From positions 104,826 to 168,825 of the forward strand of contig JAQGKD010000090.1 of NCBI GenBank assembly GCA_028290285.1: a stretch of 64,000 bases of DNA, given 5' to 3'. Within the stretch, counting starts at the first letter, position 1. Each line of letters starts with the position of its first letter. The notes beneath the pieces are model-generated. The model had not been told where the DNA came from and made no database searches. It saw nothing but the letters and a program-made list of their open reading frames with translations. The position numbers and the translations under genes were made by a program. Of this stretch, positions 15,630 to 22,511 are shown one piece after another. Origin of the DNA: Hyphomicrobiales bacterium (lineage in GTDB: Bacteria; Pseudomonadota; Alphaproteobacteria; Rhizobiales; Beijerinckiaceae).

Positions 15630-16925
15630 ATGGTGATGCGGCTGGATATGACGCATGCCGGCTTCAAGGCGGGTTTCGAGGCCCTTCTCGCGATGAAGCG
15701 CGAAGTGTCCGAGGAGGTCGACCACACGGTGCGCGACATCATCGCGGATGTCGTGGCGCGCGGCGATGCTGCGCTCGTCGATTACTCGCGGCGGTTCGAC
15801 CGCGTCGATCTGGAGGCCATGGGCCTGCGCGTCACCGACGTCGAACTCGACGCCGCGACGGCTGCCTGCGACCCGCGCGCGCTGGATGCGCTGCGTCTCG
15901 CCCATGAACGCATCGTCGCCTATCACGAACGCCAGCGGCCGCAGGACCAGCGCTTCACCGATGCGCTGGGCGTCGAACTCGGCTGGCGCTGGACGGCGAT
16001 CCAGTCGGTCGGCCTGTACGTGCCCGGCGGCACCGCAAGCTATCCCTCGTCCGTGCTGATGAATGCCGCGCCCGCCAAGGTCGCCGGCGTCGGACGCGTC
16101 GTGATGGTGGTGCCGGCGCCCGACGGCATTCTTAATCCGCTGGTTCTCGCAGCTGCGAAACTCGCGGGTGTCGACGAGATCTACAGGGTCGGCGGCGCGC
16201 AAGCCGTCGCGGCACTGGCCTACGGCACGAAGACAATCGCGCCCGTCGCCAAGATCGTTGGCCCCGGCAACGCCTATGTGGCGGCGGCCAAGCGGCGCGT
16301 CTTCGGCACGGTCGGCATCGACATGATCGCCGGTCCCTCCGAGGTGGTCGTGCTGGCCGACGGAACAGCCAATCCCGATTGGGTCGCTGCCGATCTTCTC
16401 GCGCAGGCCGAACAGGACACGGCGGCGCAATCGATCCTCGTCACCGACGATGCAGCGCTGGCCGATGCGGTCGCGCGCAGCGTGGAAAGCCAGCTCGCCT
16501 CGCTCCCGCGCCGCGACATCGCCACCGCCAGCTGGCGCGATTTCGGCGCGATCCTGCTGGTGCCTTCGCTCGCCGAGGCGATCCCGCTGGTCGACCGCCT
16601 GGCGCCCGAACATCTGGAAATCATCGCCTCGGACGCCGACGCGCTGTCGGAGCGCATCACAAATGCGGGCGCGATCTTCATCGGCGGCTATACGCCCGAA
16701 GCCATCGGCGATTATGTCGGCGGCTCCAACCACGTCCTGCCGACGGCGCGCTCGGCGCGCTTCTCGTCGGGCCTGGGCGTCTATGATTTCGTCAAGCGCA
16801 CGTCGCTGCTGAAATGCAATGCGGAAAGCCTGCGCGCGCTGGGTCCCGCGGCCATCGCGCTCGGTGAAGCGGAGGGCTTGCAGGCCCATGCGCGCTCCGT
16901 CGCAATCCGCCTCAATATCGGTTGA
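15630..16925 (+). CDS. hisD: histidinol dehydrogenase
   Basis: HisD oxidises L-histidinol to L-histidine with NAD in two steps, the end of histidine biosynthesis. The 431-residue length is typical. Signatures: GLYVPGGTASYPSSVLMNAA, IVGPGNAYVAAAKRRVFG, GIDMIAGPSEVVVLAD, the AQAEQD zinc site, RLAPEHLEII and GGSNHVLPT. GGAG lies 9 nt before the ATG. It forms a likely operon with DUF2948, UPF0262 and the phosphatase gene. Confidence 0.97.
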   Translation: MVMRLDMTHAGFKAGFEALLAMKREVSEEVDHTVRDIIADVVARGDAALVDYSRRFDRVDLEAMGLRVTDVELDAATAACDPRALDALRLAHERIVAYHERQRPQDQRFTDALGVELGWRWTAIQSVGLYVPGGTASYPSSVLMNAAPAKVAGVGRVVMVVPAPDGILNPLVLAAAKLAGVDEIYRVGGAQAVAALAYGTKTIAPVAKIVGPGNAYVAAAKRRVFGTVGIDMIAGPSEVVVLADGTANPDWVAADLLAQAEQDTAAQSILVTDDAALADAVARSVESQLASLPRRDIATASWRDFGAILLVPSLAEAIPLVDRLAPEHLEIIASDADALSERITNAGAIFIGGYTPEAIGDYVGGSNHVLPTARSARFSSGLGVYDFVKRTSLLKCNAESLRALGPAAIALGEAEGLQAHARSVAIRLNIG

Positions 16926-16928
16926 ACG

Positions 16929-17417
16929 ATGGATGAACCCTCCGCTTCGCCCCGCAAGCGACTGGTGTCGGTGACGCTCGACGACAAGTCGATCGGCCGC
17001 GGCAATCCGGACCAGGAGCACGAGCGCGCCATCGCGATCTACGATCTCGTCGAAGAAAATTGCTTCGGCGTGCCCGATCACGAAGGCGGCCCCTACGCCC
17101 TGCACATCGCCTTGCACGAGGCGAAGCTCGCTTTCGAGATCCGCGAGGTCGAGGGCGACGCCGTTATGACGCATATCCTCTCGCTGACCCCGTTCCGGCG
17201 CATTCTCAAAGACTATTTCATGGTCTGCGAAAGCTATTACGCGGCGATCCGCACAGCGACGCCGAACCAGATCGAGGCCATCGACATGGGCCGGCGCGGC
17301 CTTCACAATGACGGCGCGCGGCTCCTGGCCGAGAGGCTGAAAGGCAAGATCGATTGCGACTTCGATACGGCGCGGCGCATCTTCACGCTTGTCACGGCCT
17401 TGCACTGGAAGGGCTGA
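16929..17417 (+). CDS. UPF0262 family protein
   Basis: A 162-residue protein of UPF0262, an alphaproteobacterial family of unknown function that follows hisD. Conserved features are RLVSVTLDD near the start, [37 protein letters not shown] and the C-terminal [14 protein letters not shown]. It starts 3 nt after the hisD stop. Confidence 0.92.
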   Translation: MDEPSASPRKRLVSVTLDDKSIGRGNPDQEHERAIAIYDLVEENCFGVPDHEGGPYALHIALHEAKLAFEIREVEGDAVMTHILSLTPFRRILKDYFMVCESYYAAIRTATPNQIEAIDMGRRGLHNDGARLLAERLKGKIDCDFDTARRIFTLVTALHWKG

Positions 17418-17469
17418 CGCCAATGCGGACTGGGGGCGGGAACGGGACGCGACATGGAGCGTGCAGCCC

Positions 17470-17946
17470 ATGATCGGCGACGCCCCGGGGTCGATGGAAG
17501 AACCGAGGAAGCGGCCGCAATCGATCCTCTTCGCCTGTTCGATGAATACCGTGCGCTCCCCCATGGCCGAGGCCATGGCGCGCCATCTGTTCGGCCGCGA
17601 GATCTACATCCAGTCGGCAGGCGTGCGTTCGGGCGAGCCAGATGGATTCGCCATCGCGGCCATGGACGAGATCGGCATCGATATGAGCCGCCATCGTCCG
17701 CACACGTTCGAGGACCTCGAGGATTCAGGCTTCGACATGATCGTGACTCTTTCGCCCGAGGCGCACCATCGCGCGCTCGAGTTCACGCGCACCATGGCTG
17801 TCGACGTAATCTACTGGCCCACCATTGACCCGACTGCAGTGCAGGGCACTCGTGAGACCATGCTGGAGGCCTATCGCGGGGTTCGTGACGGGCTGCAGGG
17901 CCGGATCAAGGATCTCCTCGATTGGCGCCCGATGGGAACGCTCTGA
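17470..17946 (+). CDS. low-molecular-weight protein-tyrosine phosphatase family
   Basis: A 158-residue protein of the LMW-PTP/arsenate-reductase superfamily. The phosphate-binding loop CSMNTVRS (Cys23, Arg29) follows a beta strand (SILFACS), and a family-typical late acidic site lies in YWPTIDPT. LMW-PTPs dephosphorylate Tyr residues; some relatives reduce arsenate, but the distal cysteines needed for that are not seen. It follows UPF0262 at the position usual in Hyphomicrobiales. A later ATG at 17494 is an alternative start. Confidence 0.85.
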   Translation: MIGDAPGSMEEPRKRPQSILFACSMNTVRSPMAEAMARHLFGREIYIQSAGVRSGEPDGFAIAAMDEIGIDMSRHRPHTFEDLEDSGFDMIVTLSPEAHHRALEFTRTMAVDVIYWPTIDPTAVQGTRETMLEAYRGVRDGLQGRIKDLLDWRPMGTL

Positions 17947-17949
17947 GCG

Positions 17950-18148
17950 GTGCTGGCGAGCGGCGGCAAGACCGCCTCCCTTGCTGGCCAGCCGCCCAGG
18001 GCGCGTATCGTCCTGTCGGTGTTCGAAAGCATGGACAAGGCGCGGGCCGCCTATGCGTCGCCAGCCTATATGGAGGCGCGCAAGGTCGGCGACATGTACG
18101 GCACACTCCGCATCTTCGCAGTCGAAAGCCTTTCGCAGTTGAGCGAAG
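17950..18148 (+). pseudogene. truncated DUF1330-like protein remnant
   Basis: The frame from GTG 17950 reads ASGGKTASLAGQPPRARIVL, then FESMDKARAAYASPAYMEAR. This matches the C-terminal half of DUF1330 proteins (strand, then an F-S-x-A-x-x-Y-S-P-Y-type motif). The N-terminal half is absent and no stop occurs before the convergent DUF2177 gene, so both ends have been lost. It lies exactly where the conserved hisD string breaks. Confidence 0.6.
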
Positions 18149-18151
18149 ACG

Positions 18152-18559
18152 TTACGCGTGCAGGAAATAGGACCCGACGAAATAGCCGACCAGCGCCGAA
18201 CTCGCTGTTAGCACGGAGCCCCATGCCATATCGACAAGGCTCATGGTCACCGGCCAGTTGCGCAGGGTGGCGAGATTGGTCAGGTCGTAGGTTCCATAGG
18301 CGATCAGGCCGAGCAGCGCGCCCAGCACCAGCGTCGTGCGCCAGCTGCCCTCCCGCAGTCCCGGCGTTACCGCGAAGACCACGATGCCGAAGGCAAAAAG
18401 CAGGTAGAAGCCGAGCCCGATAGCCAGCGAGGGCCGGTCGAGCATCAGCGTACCCAATTGGTCGCGATAGAAATTCTTGGCGATAAACCCGAGCCATACG
18501 AGGTCGATGGCCAGAAATGCGATGAGGGTCGCCCCATAGGTCCAGACGTAACGCATCAT
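18152..18559 (-). CDS. DUF2177 family membrane protein
   Basis: A 135-residue protein with four membrane helices. The DUF2177 signature is visible: an N-terminal helix containing the acid DLVWLGFIAKNFY, then SLAIGLGFYLLFAFGIVVF, YGTYDLTNLATLRNWP (conserved Asp and Trp-Pro) and SALVGYFVGSYF. Function is unknown. Two adjacent ATGs (18559, 18556) are possible starts and the ribosome site is weak. Confidence 0.85.
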   Translation of the reverse strand: MMRYVWTYGATLIAFLAIDLVWLGFIAKNFYRDQLGTLMLDRPSLAIGLGFYLLFAFGIVVFAVTPGLREGSWRTTLVLGALLGLIAYGTYDLTNLATLRNWPVTMSLVDMAWGSVLTASSALVGYFVGSYFLHA

Positions 18560-18645
18560 CGCCGCAAGCCCCGGATCGAGAAGAGGCCCCGATAATGGGG
18601 CTTCATCTCTCTACGGGGCTTGCCCGTGTCTGGATTGCTTCGCCC

Positions 18646-19686
18646 TCAGGCGTTGCCGCGGTCCTCGCGATAGAGGCCGAGCTTCTCCTGCACGGGGCGG
18701 TCCGAGAAGCTGAAGAGAACCGCGTCGCTGTCAGCCTCGTGCACGACGGGATGCCAGCTCGGCACGACGAAAATATCCTGCGGCTTCCAGTCGAACACCT
18801 TGTCGCCGACTTTCGTGCGGCCCGTGCCCTCGACCACCGAAAAGACGGTGGCGTCGGTCGCACGATAGCGGCTCGTGGCAAAGCCCTTCGGCAGCAGCTG
18901 GATGAACGCGCCGATGGTCGGCATCGCATGGTCGCCGGTTTCCGGATTGGTGTAGCGCATCTTCAGCCCGTGGCAGGGATCGAACTCCTGCGCGCGCCGC
19001 ATGATCTCCAGCGCTTCGCGCGTGCGCGAATAGGGATAGTTGAAGACGGGCGACGTCATGCTGCGGCCCTTGATGTCGACCGGCAGCAGGTTGGCGCCGA
19101 AGCGGGCCAGCGAGTCGCCCTCCGGCTTCGTGACCGGCTGCTCGTCCGAGTTCCAGGCTTCCGCGAAGGAGGCGTCGAGCAGCGAGACGATCGGCACGTC
19201 GAGCCCGTCCAGCCAGAAGATCGGCTCATCCGACTCGTTGCCGTGGTCGTGCCAGCTGTTCGAGGGCGTGATGATGAAATCGCCCACGTTCATGCGCGTA
19301 CGTTCGCCGCCAACCGTCGTATGCGCATTCGCGCCCTGCAGGATGAAACGAAGGGCGGCCTGGCTGTGGCGATGCGCGGGCGCGACTTCACCCGGCAGCA
19401 CGAGTTGCACGCCGGCATAGAGCGAGGTGGTGATGCTCGATTTGCCGCGCAGGCCGGGATTTTCGAGAATAAGCACGCGACGCTCGGCTTCCTTCGCCGT
19501 GATCAGCTGTCCCGCCTCGAGCATCGCCTCGCGGATCTCGTCGAAATTCCAATGTGCCGGCTGCGCCGCGCTGCGCGGCTCCGGCGTGATGAGATTGCCC
19601 AGAACGGCCCAGAGGGGCGTCAGGTTCTTCTTGTCGATCTTGTCGTAAAAGGCGCGGCGTTCTGGAGTCTCGATCGCTTCACTCAT
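18646..19686 (-). CDS. gentisate 1,2-dioxygenase
   Basis: A 346-residue bicupin enzyme that opens gentisate (2,5-dihydroxybenzoate) to maleylpyruvate with O2 and Fe(II). Iron ligands of the first cupin lie in VAPAHRHSQAALRF (His105, His107), with NSWHDHGNE downstream; the second cupin is seen in VPSWHPVVHEADSDAVLF. The start at 19686 has GGGAGAGGAAA upstream. It is divergent from the isomerase gene and belongs to the 3-hydroxybenzoate/gentisate cluster. Confidence 0.93.
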   Translation of the reverse strand: MSEAIETPERRAFYDKIDKKNLTPLWAVLGNLITPEPRSAAQPAHWNFDEIREAMLEAGQLITAKEAERRVLILENPGLRGKSSITTSLYAGVQLVLPGEVAPAHRHSQAALRFILQGANAHTTVGGERTRMNVGDFIITPSNSWHDHGNESDEPIFWLDGLDVPIVSLLDASFAEAWNSDEQPVTKPEGDSLARFGANLLPVDIKGRSMTSPVFNYPYSRTREALEIMRRAQEFDPCHGLKMRYTNPETGDHAMPTIGAFIQLLPKGFATSRYRATDATVFSVVEGTGRTKVGDKVFDWKPQDIFVVPSWHPVVHEADSDAVLFSFSDRPVQEKLGLYREDRGNA

Positions 19687-19736
19687 GACCGTTTCCTCTC
19701 CCGGTGAACGCCGGGATTCTCCCGGCGCGCGCGGCG

Positions 19737-19767
19737 TTGACACCGCAATTCCTCCGTATACTGTCAA
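19737..19767. promoter_or_regulatory. inverted repeat in divergent promoter region, candidate MarR operator
   Basis: TTGACA and TGTCAA form an inverted repeat with 19 nt between them, inside the 173-bp gap between the divergent dioxygenase and isomerase genes. TATACT occurs at 19757-19762. The spacing to TTGACA (14 nt) is short for a sigma-70 promoter, so the exact promoter is unclear. The MarR-family gene two genes away is the natural candidate to bind here. Confidence 0.4.
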
Positions 19768-19859
19768 TTGGTGAAGCGCATGACAAGCACGACCTTTTGC
19801 AGCCGGCGGCGTCGGGGCAGACTTCAGGGATCGTTGCAGCGCAACAAGGAGGAGACCTC

Positions 19860-20492
19860 ATGCGGCTGCATGGCTTTTTCAGGAGCGCTGCGTCCTATCG
19901 CGTGCGCATCGGCCTCGCCCTCAAGGGCCTGCCTTTCGAGCAGACATCCTACGTGCTCCGCAAAGGCGAACAGCGGGGCGCTGCCTATCTCGAGAAGAAC
20001 CCGCAGGGCCTCGTGCCGGCGCTGGAACTCGACGACGGTACTGTGCTGACACAATCTCTCGCCATTCTCGAATGGCTTGAGGAAACGCATCCCGCACCCG
20101 CGATCTTGCCCAAGGACCCATTGGCGCGTGCGCGCGTTCGCGCGTTCGCCCTCGCCATTTCCTGCGACATCCACCCCGTGCAAAATCTCGGCGTTCTGAA
20201 CGAAGTCCGCGCGCTGGGCCATGACGACCCGCAGGTCAACGGCTGGGCGAAGCGCGTCAACGGCGATGGCCTCGCTGCCTGCGAGAAGCTGATTGCCAGG
20301 GGCAAGGGCCCCTTCTGTTTCGGTGACAAGCCGACGATGGCCGACATCTGCCTCGTGCCGCAACTCGGCAACGCGCGCCGCTTCGGTTGCGATCTGAGCG
20401 CCATGCCGCGCCTGCTCGAGGCGGAGGCCGCGTGTATGGCGTTGCCGGCCTTCAGCGAGAGCGTGCCAGAGCGTCAGCCCGATGCCGAGTGA
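19860..20492 (+). CDS. maiA: maleylpyruvate/maleylacetoacetate isomerase
   Basis: A 210-residue zeta-class glutathione transferase that isomerises maleylpyruvate to fumarylpyruvate. The active-site stretch FRSAASYRVRIGLALKG has the zeta-class S-x-x-x-R-V-R-I form; NPQGLVPALE (cis-Pro) and QSLAILEWLEE contact glutathione, and the C-terminal helical domain carries KPTMADICLVPQL. AAGGAGGAG stands before the ATG. Since a gentisate dioxygenase lies next door, maleylpyruvate is the probable substrate. Confidence 0.92.
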   Translation: MRLHGFFRSAASYRVRIGLALKGLPFEQTSYVLRKGEQRGAAYLEKNPQGLVPALELDDGTVLTQSLAILEWLEETHPAPAILPKDPLARARVRAFALAISCDIHPVQNLGVLNEVRALGHDDPQVNGWAKRVNGDGLAACEKLIARGKGPFCFGDKPTMADICLVPQLGNARRFGCDLSAMPRLLEAEAACMALPAFSESVPERQPDAE

Positions 20493-21006
20493 CACCAGAA
20501 TGTTGGACGCGACGTCGAAAGGGATTGCCAATGAGGCACCTTTCGGCGGCATGGACGACGTCTATTCGAAGCCGGGTCACCTGATCCGCCGCTTGCAGCA
20601 GATCGCAGTCTCGGTGTTTACGCGGGAATGCGCCGACCACGACATGACGCCGGTGCAATATGCGGCGCTTGTCGCAGTGCGTGACAACCCGGAGCTCGAC
20701 GCCACGCGCATCGCAGCTCTGATCGCCTTCGATCGCTCGACGCTCGGCAATGTGCTGGAGCGGCTGGAGGCCAAGGGCCTGATCGAGCGGCGCGCCAAGA
20801 CGGACGACCGCCGCGTCAAGATCCTGCGCCTGTCGCGGCGCGGCTCGCAATTGCTGGAAGTGGCCGAGCCAGCCGTCCTGCGCGCGCAATCGCGCATGCT
20901 CGACCCGCTGGATGAAGCCGAACGAAACCAGTTTCTCCTGCTCGTGCGCCGCATCATCGCACGACAGGACGGTCCGCCGAGGGGAGAAAACCATGGCCCA
21001 AGTTGA
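20482..21006 (+). CDS. MarR-family transcriptional regulator
   Basis: A 174-residue winged-helix repressor. The helix-turn-helix spans ATRIAALIAFDRSTLGNVLE, and the wing is RRAKTDDRRVKILRLSRRG, both standard for MarR. The ATG lies inside the last codons of maiA and the 3' end overlaps the monooxygenase start, so it is within the same operon. MarR proteins of aromatic pathways usually release DNA on binding the substrate or an intermediate; here probably 3-hydroxybenzoate or gentisate. Confidence 0.9.
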   Translation: MPSDTRMLDATSKGIANEAPFGGMDDVYSKPGHLIRRLQQIAVSVFTRECADHDMTPVQYAALVAVRDNPELDATRIAALIAFDRSTLGNVLERLEAKGLIERRAKTDDRRVKILRLSRRGSQLLEVAEPAVLRAQSRMLDPLDEAERNQFLLLVRRIIARQDGPPRGENHGPS

Positions 21007-22177
21007 TTCGAAAAATCTGCCCTTCGTTATCGCCGGCGGGGGCATCGGCGGACTCGGAACTGCCTTGGCCCTCGCGTTGAAGGGGTTCCCTGTTCACGTG
21101 CTCGAACAGGCCACCGAGTTCAAGGAAATCGGCGCGGGCATCCAGCTCGGCCCGAATGTCTTCACGCCCTTCAAGAAGCTCGGCATCCGCGAGCGTGTTC
21201 TCGAAGACGTGGCGATTCCCACGGGCCTCGAAATGCGCGACGCCCTGACCGGCGATCTCATCACGCGCATGCCCCTCGGTGACGACCTGACGCGCCGCTT
21301 CGGCGACACCTATGCCGTGATCCACCGCGCCGACCTGCACCAGATCATCGTCGATGCCTGCCGTGCACAGAAGCTGATCACGCTGGAGACCAACGCCCGC
21401 GTGCTCGACTTCACCGACGAGGGCGGCGAGGTCGTCGTCTCCATGGAGGACGGCCGCAAGATCCGCGGGCGCGCCATGATCGGCGGCGACGGCATGTGGT
21501 CGAAGACGCGCGCGAAGATCGTGGGCGACGGAAAGCCGCGCGTATCAGGGCATATTGCATATCGCGCCGTCCTCAAACGCGAAGACGTGCCCGAAGACCT
21601 CTGGCGTCCCGATGTCGTGCTCTGGGCCGGCCCGCGCTCGCATCTCGTGCATTACCCGCTGCGGCGTGGCGAGCTTTACAATCTCGTCGCCGTCTTCCAC
21701 TCCGATCACTATGTGGAAGGCTGGGATCAGGCGGGCGATCCGGCCCTCCTGCATGCACATTTCAAGGGGCAGGTGCCCTCGGTCCTGCGCATGCTGGACA
21801 AGATCGACACCTGGAAAATGTGGGTTCTCTGCGATCGCGAGCCGGTGAAGAACTGGTCGCAGGGACGAGCGACGCTGATCGGTGACGCCGCCCATCCGAT
21901 GCTGCAATATCTCGCGCAGGGAGCGTGCATGGCGCTCGAAGACGCTGTGTGCCTCGCCGACAAGGTGGCGGAAAATCCGGACGATCCGGCGAAGGCTTTC
22001 CTCAACTATCAGGAGGCGCGCTATCTGCGCACCGCCCGCGTGCAATTGATGGCGCGTGTGTATGGCGAATTCTATCACGCACGCGGACCCGCTGCTGAAC
22101 TGCGCGACCAGTTTCTGCGCGGCCGCACGCCGCAGCAATCGATTGAGGGCATCGCCTGGCTGTATGGGGGCGGGTGA
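20993..22177 (+). CDS. 3-hydroxybenzoate 6-hydroxylase-like FAD monooxygenase
   Basis: A 394-residue class A flavoprotein hydroxylase. FAD binding: GGGIGGLGTALALALKG at about residue 14; the DG motif in IGGDGMWSKTR; and the GD motif in GDAAHPMLQYLAQGACMALE. Length and sequence style match 3-hydroxybenzoate 6-hydroxylase, which makes gentisate with NADH and O2. The neighbours supply every later step, which favours that substrate over salicylate. GGGGAG precedes ATG 20993, which overlaps the marR end. Confidence 0.87.
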   Translation: MAQVDSKNLPFVIAGGGIGGLGTALALALKGFPVHVLEQATEFKEIGAGIQLGPNVFTPFKKLGIRERVLEDVAIPTGLEMRDALTGDLITRMPLGDDLTRRFGDTYAVIHRADLHQIIVDACRAQKLITLETNARVLDFTDEGGEVVVSMEDGRKIRGRAMIGGDGMWSKTRAKIVGDGKPRVSGHIAYRAVLKREDVPEDLWRPDVVLWAGPRSHLVHYPLRRGELYNLVAVFHSDHYVEGWDQAGDPALLHAHFKGQVPSVLRMLDKIDTWKMWVLCDREPVKNWSQGRATLIGDAAHPMLQYLAQGACMALEDAVCLADKVAENPDDPAKAFLNYQEARYLRTARVQLMARVYGEFYHARGPAAELRDQFLRGRTPQQSIEGIAWLYGGG

Positions 22178-22222
22178 CAGCAACCTGGCCATCCACCATA
22201 TTCATAACCGCGAGGTGGCCCG

Positions 22223-22342
22223 CTTCTCCCATTGGGAGAAGCTGTCGGCGGAGCCGACTGATGAGGGGTTACAATCCTTGTTCGGCGAGGTGGAGACCCC
22301 TCATCCGCCTGCGCGGCAGGCACCTTCTCCCATTGGGAGAAG
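22223..22342. repeat. facing pair of palindromic intergenic repeats
   Basis: Two identical 19-nt palindromes, CTTCTCCCA-T-TGGGAGAAG, lie at 22223-22241 and 22324-22342. Between them, GATGAGGGG and CCCCTCATC face each other, so the element is two copies of a short repeat in opposite orientation. This resembles short interspersed palindromic elements of Hyphomicrobiales intergenic regions. Confidence 0.75.
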
Positions 22343-22373
22343 GACAATATCCCTTTCGGGAGGCGCCGACGTC

Positions 22374-22452
22374 GTCATTGCGAGGAGCGCAGCGACGAAG
22401 CAATCCAGGGGTCGCAAGACCGTACTGGATTGCTTCGCTTCGCTCGCACTGA
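22374..22452. repeat. imperfect inverted repeat element
   Basis: GTCATTGCGAG at the left and CTCGCACTGAC at the right are near-complementary ends. The inner arms GAAGCAATCCAG (22396-22407) and CTGGATTGCTTC (22424-22435) match perfectly. The whole can fold as one long hairpin. It resembles dispersed repeats of proteobacterial genomes and may terminate transcription from both convergent genes. Confidence 0.7.
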
Positions 22453-22511
22453 CGGCACCGGGGTTACGATCTCGATTCTGAGACTGGGTAACCCCGCGTT
22501 GACCTAAACTC

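Noticed and set aside
15471..17576. Leftward 701-residue open frame opposite hisD and UPF0262
   Set aside because: Composition is Arg/Asp/Gly-rich with no domain; it is the antisense shadow of hisD.
18595..19707. Rightward 370-residue frame opposite gentisate dioxygenase
   Set aside because: The dioxygenase has two intact cupin motifs and a good ribosome site; the other frame does not.
22223..22452. Insertion sequence remnant
   Set aside because: The inverted repeats have no transposase frame between or next to them and fit small dispersed repeats better.
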